Positions 17,474-26,837 are shown, counted from the first letter of the stretch. The stretch: DNA of 64,000 bases from Pseudomonas orientalis (GCF_022807995.1 NZ_CP094351.1:1829001-1893000); one strand, 5' to 3'. Notes: generated by a model from the sequence alone, not told the origin. Program-made: numbers and translations.

Positions 17474-17646
17474 GTTTTGCTTCATTAAGCGATTTTCTCG
17501 CCATGGGCCACCACGGCCTGTATGTCTGGACGGCCTATGGCATCTGCCTGGCGGTGCTGGCCCTCAACGTCGCCGCGCCGCTCCTGGCGCGCAAGCGTTA
17601 CCTGCAACAAGAGGCGCGCCGTCTGCGCCGGGAGACCGAAAAGTGA
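17470..17646 (+). CDS. ccmD: Small heme-exporter accessory protein CcmD
   Basis: A 58-residue protein with one membrane segment ([22 protein letters not shown], about 18-39) preceded by FLAMGHHG and followed by a basic cytoplasmic tail ([18 protein letters not shown]). This is the CcmD pattern. ATG 17470 overlaps the ccmC stop and its TGA overlaps the GTG start of ccmE. Confidence 0.9.
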   Translation: MSFASLSDFLAMGHHGLYVWTAYGICLAVLALNVAAPLLARKRYLQQEARRLRRETEK

Positions 17647-18098
17647 ATCCGTTGCGCAGAAAGCGTCTGTTGATCATCCTCGCCATCCTGGCCGGCGTCG
17701 GCATTGCCGTGGGTCTGGCCTTGAGTGCCCTGCAGCAGAACATCAACCTGTTCTACACCCCGACCCAGATCGCCAATGGCGAAGCGCCGGTCGATACGCG
17801 CATACGCGCCGGCGGCATGGTGGAGAAGGGCTCCTTGAAGCGTTCGGCAGATTCCCTGGACGTGAGCTTCGTCGTCACCGACTTCAACAAAGCCGTGACC
17901 ATCACCTACCGTGGCATCCTCCCGGACCTGTTCCGCGAAGGCCAGGGCATCGTCGCCCTGGGCAAGCTCAACGCCAGTGGCGTGGTGGTGGCCGATGAAG
18001 TGCTGGCCAAGCACGATGAAAAATACATGCCGCCGGAGGTGACCAAAGCCCTCAAGGACAGCGGCCAATCCGCCCCAACCCCTGCCAAGGAGGGCTGA
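17643..18098 (+). CDS. ccmE: Cytochrome c maturation heme chaperone CcmE
   Basis: A 151-residue periplasmic, membrane-anchored heme chaperone. N-terminal anchor at about 8-28 ([21 protein letters not shown]), then an OB-fold domain. The covalent heme-binding His124 is in [10 protein letters not shown], with Tyr128 four residues on, as in the HxxxY motif. GTG start at 17643 overlaps the ccmD stop by 4 bp; any other start would lose the anchor or add ccmD sequence. Confidence 0.94.
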   Translation: MNPLRRKRLLIILAILAGVGIAVGLALSALQQNINLFYTPTQIANGEAPVDTRIRAGGMVEKGSLKRSADSLDVSFVVTDFNKAVTITYRGILPDLFREGQGIVALGKLNASGVVVADEVLAKHDEKYMPPEVTKALKDSGQSAPTPAKEG

Positions 18099-18101
18099 GT
18101 C

Positions 18102-20087
18102 ATGAGCGCCGCTTTGTTTATTCCGGAACTCGGCCAGTTGGCGATGATCCTCGCCCTGTGCTTTGCCGTCGTCCAGGCCGTGGTGCCGTTGCTCGGCGCC
18201 TGGCGCGGCGACCGCCTGTGGATGAGTCTGGCCCGGCCGGCTGCCTGGGGGCAGTTCGCGTTCCTGCTGTTCGCCTTCGCTTGCCTGACCTACGCGTTCA
18301 TGACCGACGACTTTTCCGTCGCCTATGTCGCCAATAACTCCAACAGCGCGCTGCCCTGGTACTACAAATTCAGCGCCGTGTGGGGCGCCCACGAAGGTTC
18401 GCTGCTGCTGTGGGCGCTGATCCTCGGCGGCTGGACGTTCGCTGTGTCGGTGTTCTCCCGGCAGTTGCCGCAGGTCATGCTGGCGCGGGTGCTGGCGGTG
18501 ATGGGCATGATCAGCATCGGTTTTTTGCTGTTCCTGATCATGACCTCCAACCCGTTCAGCCGCATCCTGCCGCAGATTCCCATGGACGGGCATGACCTCA
18601 ACCCACTGCTGCAAGACATCGGCCTGATCGTGCACCCGCCGATGCTCTACATGGGCTACGTCGGCTTCTCCGTGGCCTTTGCCTTCGCCATCGCCGCCTT
18701 GCTCGGCGGTCGTCTCGATGCGGCCTGGGCGCGCTGGTCGCGGCCATGGACCATCGTTGCCTGGGCCTTCCTCGGCATTGGCATCACGCTTGGCTCGTGG
18801 TGGGCCTACTACGAACTCGGCTGGGGCGGCTGGTGGTTCTGGGACCCGGTGGAAAACGCTTCTTTCATGCCCTGGCTGGTCGGCACCGCCTTGATTCATT
18901 CGCTGGCCGTCACCGAAAAACGCGGTGTGTTCAAGAGCTGGACCGTGTTGCTGGCCATCGCAGCATTTTCCCTCAGCCTGCTCGGCACCTTCCTCGTGCG
19001 TTCGGGCGTGCTGACGTCGGTGCACGCATTTGCTTCCGACCCTGCGCGCGGCGTATTCATCCTGATCTTCCTGCTGTTTGTGGTCGGCGGTTCGCTGACC
19101 CTGTTCGCCCTGCGCGCTCCGGTGGTCAAGAGCCAGGTCGGCTTTAACCTGTGGTCGCGGGAAACCTTGCTGCTGGGTAACAATCTGGTGCTGGTGGTGG
19201 CCGCGTCAATGATCCTGCTTGGCACCCTGTACCCCCTGGTGCTGGATGCCTTGAGCGGCGCCAAGCTGTCCGTCGGCCCGCCGTACTTCAACGCCTTGTT
19301 CATTCCGTTGATGGGTTTGCTGATGGTGGTGATGGCGGTCGGCGTGCTGGTGCGCTGGAAAGACACTCCGGTGAAATGGCTGGCCGGCATGCTGATGCCG
19401 GTACTGCTGGGCAGTGTGGCCCTGGCCGTGATCGCCGGGGTTGCCTACGGCGACTTCAACTGGGCGGTGCTCGCCACGTTCCTGCTCGCAGCCTGGGTGT
19501 TGCTGGCCGGCGTGCGCGATATCGCCGACAAGACCCGCCACAAGGGCCTGATCAAAGGCCTGCCGACCTTGACCCGCAGCTACTGGGGTATGCAGATCGC
19601 CCACCTCGGCATCGCCGTCTGCGCCCTGGGCGTGGTGCTGTCGAGCCAGAACAGCGCCGAGCGCGACCTGCGCCTGGCGCCCGGGGAGTCCATGGACCTG
19701 GGCGGTTATCAGTTCATTTTTGACGGCGCCAGACACTTTGAAGGGCCGAATTTCACGTCAGACAAAGGCACCGTACGCGTGGTGCGCAATGGTAAGGAAA
19801 TCGCTGTGCTGCACCCGGAAAAGCGCTTGTACACCGTGCAGAGTTCGATGATGACCGAGGCGGGTATCGATGCCGGATTCACCCGCGACCTGTATGTGGC
19901 GCTAGGTGAACCCCTGGGCGACGGCGCCTGGGCGGTGCGCGTGCATGTGAAACCGTTCGTGCGCTGGATCTGGTTCGGCGGTTTGCTGACCGGGATGGGT
20001 GGTTTGCTCGCAGCGCTGGACCGGCGGTATCGGGTCAAGGTCAAGAGCCGGGTGCGTGAAGCCCTCGGCATGGGAGCGGCGGTATGA
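18102..20087 (+). CDS. ccmF: Heme lyase component CcmF
   Basis: A 661-residue integral membrane subunit of the heme-apocytochrome c ligase, with about 15 membrane segments. The WWD heme-binding motif is GWGGWWFWDPVENASFMPW (about 238-256). A large periplasmic loop precedes the last segment. It follows ccmE by 3 bp and overlaps ccmG by 4 bp. Confidence 0.95.
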   Translation: MSAALFIPELGQLAMILALCFAVVQAVVPLLGAWRGDRLWMSLARPAAWGQFAFLLFAFACLTYAFMTDDFSVAYVANNSNSALPWYYKFSAVWGAHEGSLLLWALILGGWTFAVSVFSRQLPQVMLARVLAVMGMISIGFLLFLIMTSNPFSRILPQIPMDGHDLNPLLQDIGLIVHPPMLYMGYVGFSVAFAFAIAALLGGRLDAAWARWSRPWTIVAWAFLGIGITLGSWWAYYELGWGGWWFWDPVENASFMPWLVGTALIHSLAVTEKRGVFKSWTVLLAIAAFSLSLLGTFLVRSGVLTSVHAFASDPARGVFILIFLLFVVGGSLTLFALRAPVVKSQVGFNLWSRETLLLGNNLVLVVAASMILLGTLYPLVLDALSGAKLSVGPPYFNALFIPLMGLLMVVMAVGVLVRWKDTPVKWLAGMLMPVLLGSVALAVIAGVAYGDFNWAVLATFLLAAWVLLAGVRDIADKTRHKGLIKGLPTLTRSYWGMQIAHLGIAVCALGVVLSSQNSAERDLRLAPGESMDLGGYQFIFDGARHFEGPNFTSDKGTVRVVRNGKEIAVLHPEKRLYTVQSSMMTEAGIDAGFTRDLYVALGEPLGDGAWAVRVHVKPFVRWIWFGGLLTGMGGLLAALDRRYRVKVKSRVREALGMGAAV

Positions 20088-20620
20088 AGCGCTGGTTGAT
20101 GGTGTTGCCGTTGGCGGCGTTCCTGGTGGTGGCGGTGTTCCTCTATCGCGGCCTGTACCTGGACCCGGCCGAGTTGCCGTCGGCCATGATCGGCAAGCCG
20201 TTCCCGGCATTCTCGTTGCCCAACGTACAGGGCGACAGGCAGTTGACCCGCGCCGACCTGCTGGGCAAGCCGGCGCTGGTCAACGTGTGGGGCACCTGGT
20301 GCATCTCCTGCCGCGTCGAACACCCGGTGTTGAACAAACTTGCCGAGAAGGGCGTGGTGATCTACGGCATCAACTACAAGGACGACAATGCAGCGGCCTT
20401 GAAGTGGCTGGCTGAGTTTCACAACCCGTACCAGTTGGATATCCGTGATGCAGACGGCAACCTCGGCCTGAATCTCGGCGTCTATGGCGCTCCGGAAACC
20501 TTCTTTATCGACGCTGAAGGCGTGATCCGCGACAAGTACGTCGGCGTGATCGACGAAGTGGTCTGGCGTGAACAACTCGCCGCCAAGTACCAGGCGCTGG
20601 TCGACGAGGCCAAACCATGA
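20084..20620 (+). CDS. ccmG: Thiol:disulfide interchange protein DsbE/CcmG
   Basis: A 178-residue membrane-anchored periplasmic thioredoxin that reduces apocytochrome c cysteines before heme attachment. Anchor at about 5-22; active site WCISC with C73 and C76 (the more usual DsbE motif is WCPTC); GVYGAPETFFID carries the cis-Pro. It overlaps ccmF and ccmH by 4 bp each. Confidence 0.93.
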   Translation: MKRWLMVLPLAAFLVVAVFLYRGLYLDPAELPSAMIGKPFPAFSLPNVQGDRQLTRADLLGKPALVNVWGTWCISCRVEHPVLNKLAEKGVVIYGINYKDDNAAALKWLAEFHNPYQLDIRDADGNLGLNLGVYGAPETFFIDAEGVIRDKYVGVIDEVVWREQLAAKYQALVDEAKP

Positions 20621-21090
20621 AGCGCCTGTTAGCCGCTGCTGTATTGGTACTGGGATTGGCTGGAATTGCTCACGCCGCCATCGACACCTATGAATTCGCC
20701 AACGACGGTGACCGCGAGCGTTTTCGCGAACTGACCAAGGAACTGCGCTGCCCCAAATGCCAGAACCAGGACATCGCCGACTCCAACGCGCCCATCGCCG
20801 CCGACCTGCGCAAGGAAATCTTCCGCATGCTGGGGGAGGGCAAGGACAACCAGCAGATCATCGACTTCATGGTCGACCGCTACGGTGATTTCGTGCGCTA
20901 CAAACCGGCCCTTACCGGCAAGACTGCGCTGCTCTGGTTCGGCCCCGCCGGGCTGCTGCTGACCGGCATAGTGGTCATGGCCGTCATCGTGAGCCGCCGC
21001 CGCGCCGCGCCTGCCGAGGGCAGCGACGCGCTGTCCCCCGAAGAGCGTAAACGTCTCGACCAATTGCTGGACACCAAGACTGATGATTGA
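20617..21090 (+). CDS. ccmH: Cytochrome c maturation protein CcmH
   Basis: A 157-residue protein with a cleavable signal peptide (about 1-20), the redox motif LRCPKC (C45, C48) followed by [17 protein letters not shown], and a C-terminal membrane anchor (about 105-125). It holds apocytochrome c for CcmF. It is the short pseudomonad/Bradyrhizobium-type CcmH, with the TPR part encoded separately as ccmI. It overlaps ccmI by 8 bp. Confidence 0.93.
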   Translation: MKRLLAAAVLVLGLAGIAHAAIDTYEFANDGDRERFRELTKELRCPKCQNQDIADSNAPIAADLRKEIFRMLGEGKDNQQIIDFMVDRYGDFVRYKPALTGKTALLWFGPAGLLLTGIVVMAVIVSRRRAAPAEGSDALSPEERKRLDQLLDTKTDD

Positions 21091-22267
21091 TTTCTGGCTT
21101 GCAGCCGGGCTGCTGCTGTTGATTGCCCTGAGTTTCCTGTTGATCCCTGTGTTGCGTGGCCGTCGTGCCCAACGTGAAGAGGACCGCACCGCGCTGAACG
21201 TGGCGCTGTATCAAGAGCGCGTCGCCGAACTGCAAGTGCAGCGGGACGAAGGCGTATTGAATGCTGCGCAACTCGATACCGGCCGCGCCGAAGCTGCGCG
21301 TGAGTTGCTGGCCGATACCGAAGGCGTGGACAGGCCGCGCGAATCACGCCTGGGCAAGCCTCTGCCATTGTTGGCGGCGTTTCTTGTCCCGGTGCTGGGC
21401 GTTGCGCTGTACCTGCATTACGGGGCGAGTGACAAGGTCGAGCTGACGCGTGAATTCTCCCAGCCGCCGGTGTCGATGGCCGACATGACGCAACGCCTGG
21501 AACGCGCCGCGGCGGCCCAGCCGGATTCGGCTGAAGGCCTGTACTTTCTAGGGCGCGCCTATATGGCCCAGGATCGCTCCGCCGACGCCGCCAGGGTGTT
21601 TGAACGCAGCGTTGCCTTGGCCGGTCGTCAGCCCGAACTGCTCGGGCAGTGGGCCCAGGCGCAGTATTTTGCCGACAACAAACAGTGGTCGCCCAAGGTT
21701 CAGGCGCTGACCGACGAAGCCTTGAAGCTCGATCCAAAGGAAGTCACCAGCCTCGGCCTGCTCGGTATCGCTGCCTTTGAAGGCCAGCGCTACCAGGAGG
21801 CTATCGACTACTGGAACCGTCTGCTGGCGCAACTGCCACCCGAAGACAATTCCCGCGTTGCACTGCAAGGCGGTATTGATCGCGCTGCGGAAAAACTCCG
21901 GGAGAGCGGTGGTACTGTCGCGCAAAAGGCGGTGCTGAAAGTCCGCGTGGACTTGTCCGCCGAGGTGAAAGCCAAGGCCCTGCCAGGCGACAGCGTGTTC
22001 ATCTTCGCCCGCGCCGTCGGCGGTCCGCCTGCACCGCTCGCGGCCAAGCGGGTCACCGTTGCCGAACTGCCGGTCAGCGTGGAACTGGGCGATGCCGACG
22101 CGATGATGCCGCAGTTGAAACTGTCCAACTTCCCTGAAGTCCAACTGGTTGCGCGCATATCCCGGGCAGGTGTTCCAACCGCTGGCGAGTGGATCGGCCG
22201 CAGCCAACCCTTGGCCAGCACCGCCACTGCGCTGCAGCAGCTGACCATTGACAGTCCGGACCAGTAA
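21083..22267 (+). CDS. ccmI: Cytochrome c biogenesis TPR protein CcmI (CycH)
   Basis: A 394-residue apocytochrome c chaperone. N-terminal membrane segments at about 4-24 and 92-110 flank a leucine-zipper-like cytoplasmic loop. The periplasmic part has TPR-like helices ([31 protein letters not shown] and similar, about 150-270) and a C-terminal beta domain (about 285-390). Last of the nine ccm genes. Confidence 0.9.
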   Translation: MIDFWLAAGLLLLIALSFLLIPVLRGRRAQREEDRTALNVALYQERVAELQVQRDEGVLNAAQLDTGRAEAARELLADTEGVDRPRESRLGKPLPLLAAFLVPVLGVALYLHYGASDKVELTREFSQPPVSMADMTQRLERAAAAQPDSAEGLYFLGRAYMAQDRSADAARVFERSVALAGRQPELLGQWAQAQYFADNKQWSPKVQALTDEALKLDPKEVTSLGLLGIAAFEGQRYQEAIDYWNRLLAQLPPEDNSRVALQGGIDRAAEKLRESGGTVAQKAVLKVRVDLSAEVKAKALPGDSVFIFARAVGGPPAPLAAKRVTVAELPVSVELGDADAMMPQLKLSNFPEVQLVARISRAGVPTAGEWIGRSQPLASTATALQQLTIDSPDQ

Positions 22268-22282
22268 TTTAAGGAAACGCCC

Positions 22283-22678
22283 ATGACCGCATTTGCACGT
22301 ATGACCCTGCTCAGCCTCGTATTGGGCCTGAGCGCCTGTGCGGTCCACCGGCCACCTCCCGGTCCCACCGGCCCGACCATCCCGCCGTCGGGCCCGTCGA
22401 CCCAGCCCGGCAGCAAACCCTCCGGCCCGGTGACCCCGCCGCCAAAACCGCTGCCGAGCAAATCGCCGACCTTCGCCCCACCCCCAGGCGCGGCCAGCCA
22501 CTGGGACGGCAAGATGCAGGTGTACGTCCTCGACGACCAGCCCGATACCTTCTACCGCCAGCGCACCTACTACCGTTGGAGCAACGGCTGGAGCCGCTCC
22601 ATCAGCCCCAACGGGCCATGGGAAGAGACCAACGTGCAGGGCGTGCCGCCAGGGTTGAGCAAGCAGTACACGCAATGA
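22283..22678 (+). CDS. Proline-rich lipoprotein of unknown function
   Basis: A 131-residue predicted lipoprotein with lipobox LSAC (Cys19). Residues 22-75 are almost entirely Pro, Gly, Ser and Thr, probably an extended spacer across the cell envelope. The C-terminal 50 residues (MQVYVLDDQPDTFYRQRTYY then RWSNGWSRSISPNGPW) are rich in Tyr and Trp and look like a small beta-domain. It starts 15 bp after ccmI and ends before a terminator, so it appears to be the last gene of the ccm transcript. No function is known to me. Confidence 0.8.
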   Translation: MTAFARMTLLSLVLGLSACAVHRPPPGPTGPTIPPSGPSTQPGSKPSGPVTPPPKPLPSKSPTFAPPPGAASHWDGKMQVYVLDDQPDTFYRQRTYYRWSNGWSRSISPNGPWEETNVQGVPPGLSKQYTQ

Positions 22679-22681
22679 CGC

Positions 22682-22708
22682 AAGGCGACCTTCGGGTCGC
22701 CTTTTTTA
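22682..22708 (+). terminator. Rho-independent terminator of the ccm transcript
   Basis: AAGGCGACC-TTCG-GGTCGCCTT followed by a run of T: a GC-rich stem with a stable UUCG-type tetraloop just after the lipoprotein stop. Confidence 0.92.
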
Positions 22709-22722
22709 TTGGCCTTGAAATT

Positions 22723-22836
22723 GATCGTTCCCACGCGCGTGGGAATGCATCCCGTGACACACCGCGTCACCAGTGCGCAAAAAGCAGGACGCAGAGCGTC
22801 CAGAGCGGCATTCCCACGCAGAGCATGGGAACGATC
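22723..22836. repeat. Second-type intergenic inverted repeat
   Basis: GATCGTTCCCACGCGCGTGGGAATGC at the left and GCATTCCCACGCAGAGCATGGGAACGATC at the right form a 114-bp imperfect palindrome. Its sequence is unrelated to the GGGGGCTTGCCCCC family, so it is a second class of dispersed pseudomonad repeat. The remaining bases up to phnN (22837-23034) show no gene. Confidence 0.75.
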
Positions 22837-23034
22837 TTGTTTGGCTCAAGCTGCGCCGTCTGAAATGAGACGAGGAAAGCAGCGCAGCCCTCCACGTCTG
22901 TCATGGCTCACGCTTTCCCGGTAAGGTGACCACCGCCGGCCTGGTTGCCTGGCAATCGCTGGATATACTCTGTGATACCGGACAAACCGGCACATGGGCC
23001 AACCCGTGCGAAAACAAGCAAAGAGAGTGGTGTG

Positions 23035-23601
23035 ATGGCAGGCAGGTTGATCTATCTCATCGGGCCATCGGGTTCGGGCAAGGACAGCCTGCTGGATGCC
23101 GCACGCCCCCGGTTGGCCGAGCGCGGTTGTCGCATTGTGCGCCGCGTGATCACGCGCTCGGCGGAGGCGGTGGGTGAAGCGGCGCAAGGCGTGAGCCCGG
23201 TGCAGTTTGCGGCGATGCAGGCGCAGGGCGCGTTTGCCCTCAGTTGGCAGGCCAATGGGTTGTCCTACGGCATTCCCAAGGACATTGACGAGTGGCTGGC
23301 GGCCGGGGAGGACGTGCTGGTCAATGGCTCCCGCGCGCATCTGGCGCAAACCCGTGAGCGTTACCCGACGTTGACGGTGCTGCTGCTGACAGTCGATCCA
23401 GCCGTACTGCGCCAGCGCCTGGTTGCGCGCGGGCGTGAATCCCTGACGGATATCGATGAACGCCTGGCGCGCAACGCGCGGTTCACCGAAGCGCTGATCG
23501 CTGCCAATGGCGAGCGGTTGTTTGTGCTGGATAACTCCGGCCCGCTGCAACACACCGTCGCGCGTTTGCTGTGTTGCCTGGACCACGCGCCCTCGGCTTG
23601 A
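23035..23601 (+). CDS. phnN: Ribose 1,5-bisphosphate phosphokinase PhnN
   Basis: A 188-residue kinase of the guanylate-kinase-like fold that makes PRPP from ribose 1,5-bisphosphate in phosphonate breakdown. The P-loop GPSGSGKDS is at 10-18; the RRVITRSAEA segment and SWQANGLSYGIP match PhnN. Start at MAGRLIYLIGPSG, since the open frame upstream lacks similarity. No phnG-M genes lie nearby in this window: phnN stands alone between a repeat and hicAB. Confidence 0.85.
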   Translation: MAGRLIYLIGPSGSGKDSLLDAARPRLAERGCRIVRRVITRSAEAVGEAAQGVSPVQFAAMQAQGAFALSWQANGLSYGIPKDIDEWLAAGEDVLVNGSRAHLAQTRERYPTLTVLLLTVDPAVLRQRLVARGRESLTDIDERLARNARFTEALIAANGERLFVLDNSGPLQHTVARLLCCLDHAPSA

Positions 23602-23670
23602 GCCCGATGCTGGGCCGCTCTCACCAATATCCGGTAAAACAACCGTCAGTCAGACCTGGGCATTCTGTGC

Positions 23671-23699
23671 TTGAGTAAATATAACTCTAGGGTTATTTT
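23671..23699 (+). promoter_or_regulatory. Candidate hicAB promoter with overlapping palindromic operator
   Basis: TTGAGT (23671-23676) and TATTTT (23694-23699) are 17 bp apart. The 16-bp near-perfect palindrome ATAACTCTAGGGTTAT (23681-23696, one mismatched pair) fills the spacer and touches the -10 box. This is where an autorepressing HicB antitoxin would bind. A strong Shine-Dalgarno (AAGGAGG) precedes the GTG start of hicA. Confidence 0.55.
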
Positions 23700-23726
23700 T
23701 ATTGGGTCCGAGCCAAGGAGGCAGCG

Positions 23727-23915
23727 GTGCAAAGCAGGCTATTGATCAAGGAATCGCTGGAAGCGGGCAGGGTGCTGGATCGGGTCACCGGCAGCCATCA
23801 CCTTTTCACCCACCGCTATAACCCGTACACGATACCGGTGCCTCATCCGAAGAAGGATCTGCCTGTGGGCACCGTCAGAAGCATCAGGAAACGCGCCGGG
23901 CTGTTTCAGTTTTAA
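23727..23915 (+). CDS. hicA: HicA-type mRNA interferase toxin
   Basis: A 62-residue double-stranded-RNA-binding-fold toxin. Family pattern: GSHHLFTHRYNPYTIPVPHPKKDLP with the putative catalytic His in GSHH (24/25), then VGTVRSIRKRAGL. GTG start with an AAGGAGG Shine-Dalgarno 7 bp upstream. It would cleave mRNAs and tmRNA when not bound by HicB. It lies 11 bp upstream of hicB in the usual toxin-first order. Confidence 0.92.
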   Translation: MQSRLLIKESLEAGRVLDRVTGSHHLFTHRYNPYTIPVPHPKKDLPVGTVRSIRKRAGLFQF

Positions 23916-23926
23916 GGAGAGCATGC

Positions 23927-24331
23927 ATGCAATACCCAATCTGTATCGAATGGGGCGATGACTTTACCGCCACCGGTATTCAGATCCCCGACATTCCGGG
24001 TGCCGTCACCGCCGGGGACAGCTTCGAAGAGGCCTACAACGCCGCCGTTGAGGTTGCGCACATCCTGCTGCAGGAGATTGCCGCAGAGGGCGGAGTGATT
24101 CCGATGCCAACCTCGGTTGCCACTCATCACGCCCATGAAGACTACGCCGGTATGGGCTGGGGCATGTTGGAGCTGGATGTCTCGCCTTATCTGGGCAAGA
24201 CCGAGAAGGTCAATGTGACCTTGCCTGGTTATGTGATCCAGCGCATTGACCGTTACGTGCGTGAACACAACGTCAAAAGCCGCTCGTCATTTCTGGCGGA
24301 TGCGGCTTTGGAGAAGTTGGTGCGTTCTTAA
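23927..24331 (+). CDS. hicB: HicB-type antitoxin
   Basis: A 134-residue antitoxin. An N-terminal degraded-RNase-H-like domain (about 1-60: YPICIEWGDDFTATGIQIPDIPGAVTAGDSFEEA, within the first 40 residues) should neutralise HicA. A C-terminal ribbon-helix-helix-like DNA-binding domain (about 95-134: KVNVTLPGYVIQRIDRYVRE then SRSSFLADAALEKL) should repress the operon. Its stop overlaps that of the convergent MFS gene by 4 bp. Confidence 0.92.
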   Translation: MQYPICIEWGDDFTATGIQIPDIPGAVTAGDSFEEAYNAAVEVAHILLQEIAAEGGVIPMPTSVATHHAHEDYAGMGWGMLELDVSPYLGKTEKVNVTLPGYVIQRIDRYVREHNVKSRSSFLADAALEKLVRS

Positions 24332-25524
24332 GCGGTTGCGACCGCTGCCTGCCGCGACGCGCTGAGGAAGCGCAACAATGCCACCAGCGGGAACGCACTG
24401 CCTACCAGCATCACGCCCAGCCAACCGCCGTGTTCGTACACGCTGCTGGCAATCGCCGAGCCGAAGGCGCCGCCGATGAAAATGCTGGTCATGTACAGCG
24501 CGTTCAGGCGGCTGCGGCTGTGAGCGTCGAGGGCGTAGACGGCACGCTGGCCGAGGACCATGTTCATCTGTACGCAGAAGTCCAGCACGACGCCGGTCAC
24601 CGCCAGGCCGATCACGCTGTACAGCGGGTGCACGAAGGCCGGCAGGAAACTCAGCGCCCCCAGCAGCATCGCCAGCAACGAGGCGCGGTGGGTGTGGCCG
24701 GCATCGGCCAGCCGCCCGGCGATGGGCGCCGCAATGGCTCCCAGAGCGCCGACCAGGGCGAACAGCGCGATTTCGCTCTGGCTCAGGCCATGGTTACGCG
24801 CCAGTTCCAGTGGGGCTGCGGTCCAGAACAGGCTGAACGCGGCAAACATGCAACCTTGATAAAACGCACGCTGGCGCAATACCGGCTGCTCACGCAGCAA
24901 GGTACCCAGCGAACCCAGCAACTGGCCGTAACTGGCGCTGTGCGTCGGTTGGCGCTTGGGAATGGTCAGCATCAACACCACACTGATAAACGCCATCAGC
25001 GCCGCTGCCGCCATGAACATCGCCCGCCAGCCGAAGTGGTCCGCCACCACGCTGGACACCGGCCGCGCCAGCAGAATGCCCAGCAGCAGGCCGCCCATGA
25101 TGCTGCCGACCACCCGGCCACGGGACTCGGCAGGCGCCAGGTGTGCGGCCAACGGGATCAGGATCTGCACCGACACCGAGCTGAAGCCGATCAGCAGCGA
25201 CACCAGCAAGAACAGGTTGGGCTGCTCCGTGAACGCGGCGCCAAGCAAGCTGGCGATGGCCAGCACGGTGGTGATGATCATTAGCCTGCGGTTTTCCAGC
25301 AGGTCGCCCAGCGGCACCAGAAAAAACAGCCCCAAGGCGTAGCCGATCTGCGTCAGCGACACAATGAGGCTGGCCATGGCCGGGGTGAGGCCGATGTCCG
25401 GCGCGATCAGTTCGATGATCGGCTGCGCATAGTAGATGTTGGCGACGATGGCGCCGCAGCAAAACGCAAACAGCATGACCATGCCTCGGGTCATGGTGCC
25501 GGTAGCGTGAGGGGTAGCATTCAT
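24328..25524 (-). CDS. MFS transporter (DHA1-type, drug/metabolite efflux)
   Basis: A 398-residue transporter with 12 predicted membrane segments. The motif-A-like loop GDLLENRRLM lies between TM2 and TM3 (about 73-82). The N-terminal CGAIVANIYYAQPIIELIAPDIGL is shared by YnfM/YgaY-like efflux proteins. The substrate is unknown. It is convergent with hicB and single-gene; no adjacent regulator was found. Confidence 0.85.
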   Translation of the reverse strand: MNATPHATGTMTRGMVMLFAFCCGAIVANIYYAQPIIELIAPDIGLTPAMASLIVSLTQIGYALGLFFLVPLGDLLENRRLMIITTVLAIASLLGAAFTEQPNLFLLVSLLIGFSSVSVQILIPLAAHLAPAESRGRVVGSIMGGLLLGILLARPVSSVVADHFGWRAMFMAAAALMAFISVVLMLTIPKRQPTHSASYGQLLGSLGTLLREQPVLRQRAFYQGCMFAAFSLFWTAAPLELARNHGLSQSEIALFALVGALGAIAAPIAGRLADAGHTHRASLLAMLLGALSFLPAFVHPLYSVIGLAVTGVVLDFCVQMNMVLGQRAVYALDAHSRSRLNALYMTSIFIGGAFGSAIASSVYEHGGWLGVMLVGSAFPLVALLRFLSASRQAAVATA

Positions 25525-25641
25525 GGGGTTCTCATACGGGCGAAGGACGATGGAGGAGAGAGTAGAGACATCGGCCGGTAGTGAGTAGGCCGCTTGTGGT
25601 GATAATTGTCATGCCGCAAAACAATGATTCAATGCCAAACC

Positions 25642-25736
25642 AATGTGGGAGGGGGCTTGCCCCCGATGACGTCGGCCCAGCAAACACTGATGTTGGTTGA
25701 CCCACAGCTATCGGGGGCAAGCCCCCTCCCACATTT
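25642..25736. repeat. REPIN
   Basis: Two inverted REP copies with an approximately 45-bp spacer, in the 308-bp region between the MFS gene start and the sulfate-binding protein stop. A half REP (GGGCTTGCCCCCTCCCACAG) follows at 25784-25804. Confidence 0.9.
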
Positions 25737-25783
25737 GATCTTCGCTGCTTTAAGCATTTCGTTCACTTAACTGACTGGCATTA

Positions 25784-25804
25784 GGGCTTGCCCCCTCCCA
25801 CAGT
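25784..25804. repeat. Truncated REP
   Basis: GGGCTTGCCCCCTCCCACAG-like fragment: the right half of a REP without its inverted left arm, next to the stop of the sulfate-binding protein gene. Confidence 0.6.
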
Positions 25805-25832
25805 TCTGACTGTGTTTATTCAGCCGGAACGT

Positions 25833-26837
25833 TTATTGGCCGGTATAAATCTGGTCAAACACCCCGCCATCGTTGAAGTGGGTTTTCTGCACGGTGCGCC
25901 AGTCGCCAAAGGTCTTCTCCACCGACAGGAAGTCGACTTTCGGGAAACGATCGGTGTACTTGGCCAGCACGGTCGGGTCGCGCGGGCGCAGGTAGTTGTT
26001 GGCGGCGATTTCCTGACCTTGCGGCGACCACAGGTACTTCAGATAGTCTTCGGCGGCCACGCGGGTGCCTTTTTTCTCGACCACTTTGTCCACCACCGAT
26101 ACCGGCGGCTCGGCTTCGGCGGACACGCTTGGATAGATCACTTCGAACTGATCGCGGCCGAATTCACGGGCGATCATTTCCGCTTCGTTTTCAAAGGTCA
26201 CCAGCACGTCGCCGATCTGGTTGGTCATGAAAGTGGTGGTGGCGGCACGCCCACCGGTGTCGAGTACCGGCGCTTGTTTAAACAGCTTGCCGACAAAAGC
26301 CTTGGCCTTTTCTTCATCGCCGCCGTTCTTCAGCACATAGCCCCAGGCCGACAGGTAGGTGTAGCGGCCGTTACCCGAGGTCTTCGGGTTGGGCACGATC
26401 ACTTGCACGCCGTCCTTGAGCAGATCCGGCCAATCTTTCAGGGCTTTGGGGTTGCCCTTGCGCACGATAAACACGGTGGCCGAGGTGAACGGCGCACTGT
26501 TGTTCGGCAGGCGGGTCACCCAGTTGTCCGGTACGAGCTTGCCGTTGTCGGCCAGGGCGTTGATGTCGGTGGCCATGTTCATGGTGATCACGTCCGCCGG
26601 CAGGCCGTCGATCACCGAGCGTGCTTGTTTGCTGGAACCGCCGAAGGACATCTGCAGGGTGAGCTTGTCATTCGGGTGCTCGGCGTCCCAGTGCTTCTGA
26701 AAGGCGGCGTTGTAGTCCTTGTAGAAATCACGCATCACGTCGTAGGAGACGTTGAGCAGGGTAACCGGAGCCGCCTGGACGGCGCCGGCCAGGGCCAGGC
26801 CGGCGGCCAGTAAAGAGGCGCTGAGGATGTTTTTCAC
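25833..26837 (-). CDS. Sulfate/thiosulfate ABC transporter periplasmic binding protein
   Basis: A 334-residue binding protein with a Sec signal peptide ending AVQA-AP (about residue 23). Family signatures: VSYDVMRDFYKDYNAAF, MSFGGSSKQARSVIDGLPADV and PNPKTSGNGRYTYLSAWGY. It resembles Sbp/CysP. No cysT, cysW or cysA permease genes are adjacent, so it must use a permease encoded elsewhere. Whether sulfate or thiosulfate is preferred cannot be told by eye. Confidence 0.88.
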   Translation of the reverse strand: MKNILSASLLAAGLALAGAVQAAPVTLLNVSYDVMRDFYKDYNAAFQKHWDAEHPNDKLTLQMSFGGSSKQARSVIDGLPADVITMNMATDINALADNGKLVPDNWVTRLPNNSAPFTSATVFIVRKGNPKALKDWPDLLKDGVQVIVPNPKTSGNGRYTYLSAWGYVLKNGGDEEKAKAFVGKLFKQAPVLDTGGRAATTTFMTNQIGDVLVTFENEAEMIAREFGRDQFEVIYPSVSAEAEPPVSVVDKVVEKKGTRVAAEDYLKYLWSPQGQEIAANNYLRPRDPTVLAKYTDRFPKVDFLSVEKTFGDWRTVQKTHFNDGGVFDQIYTGQ

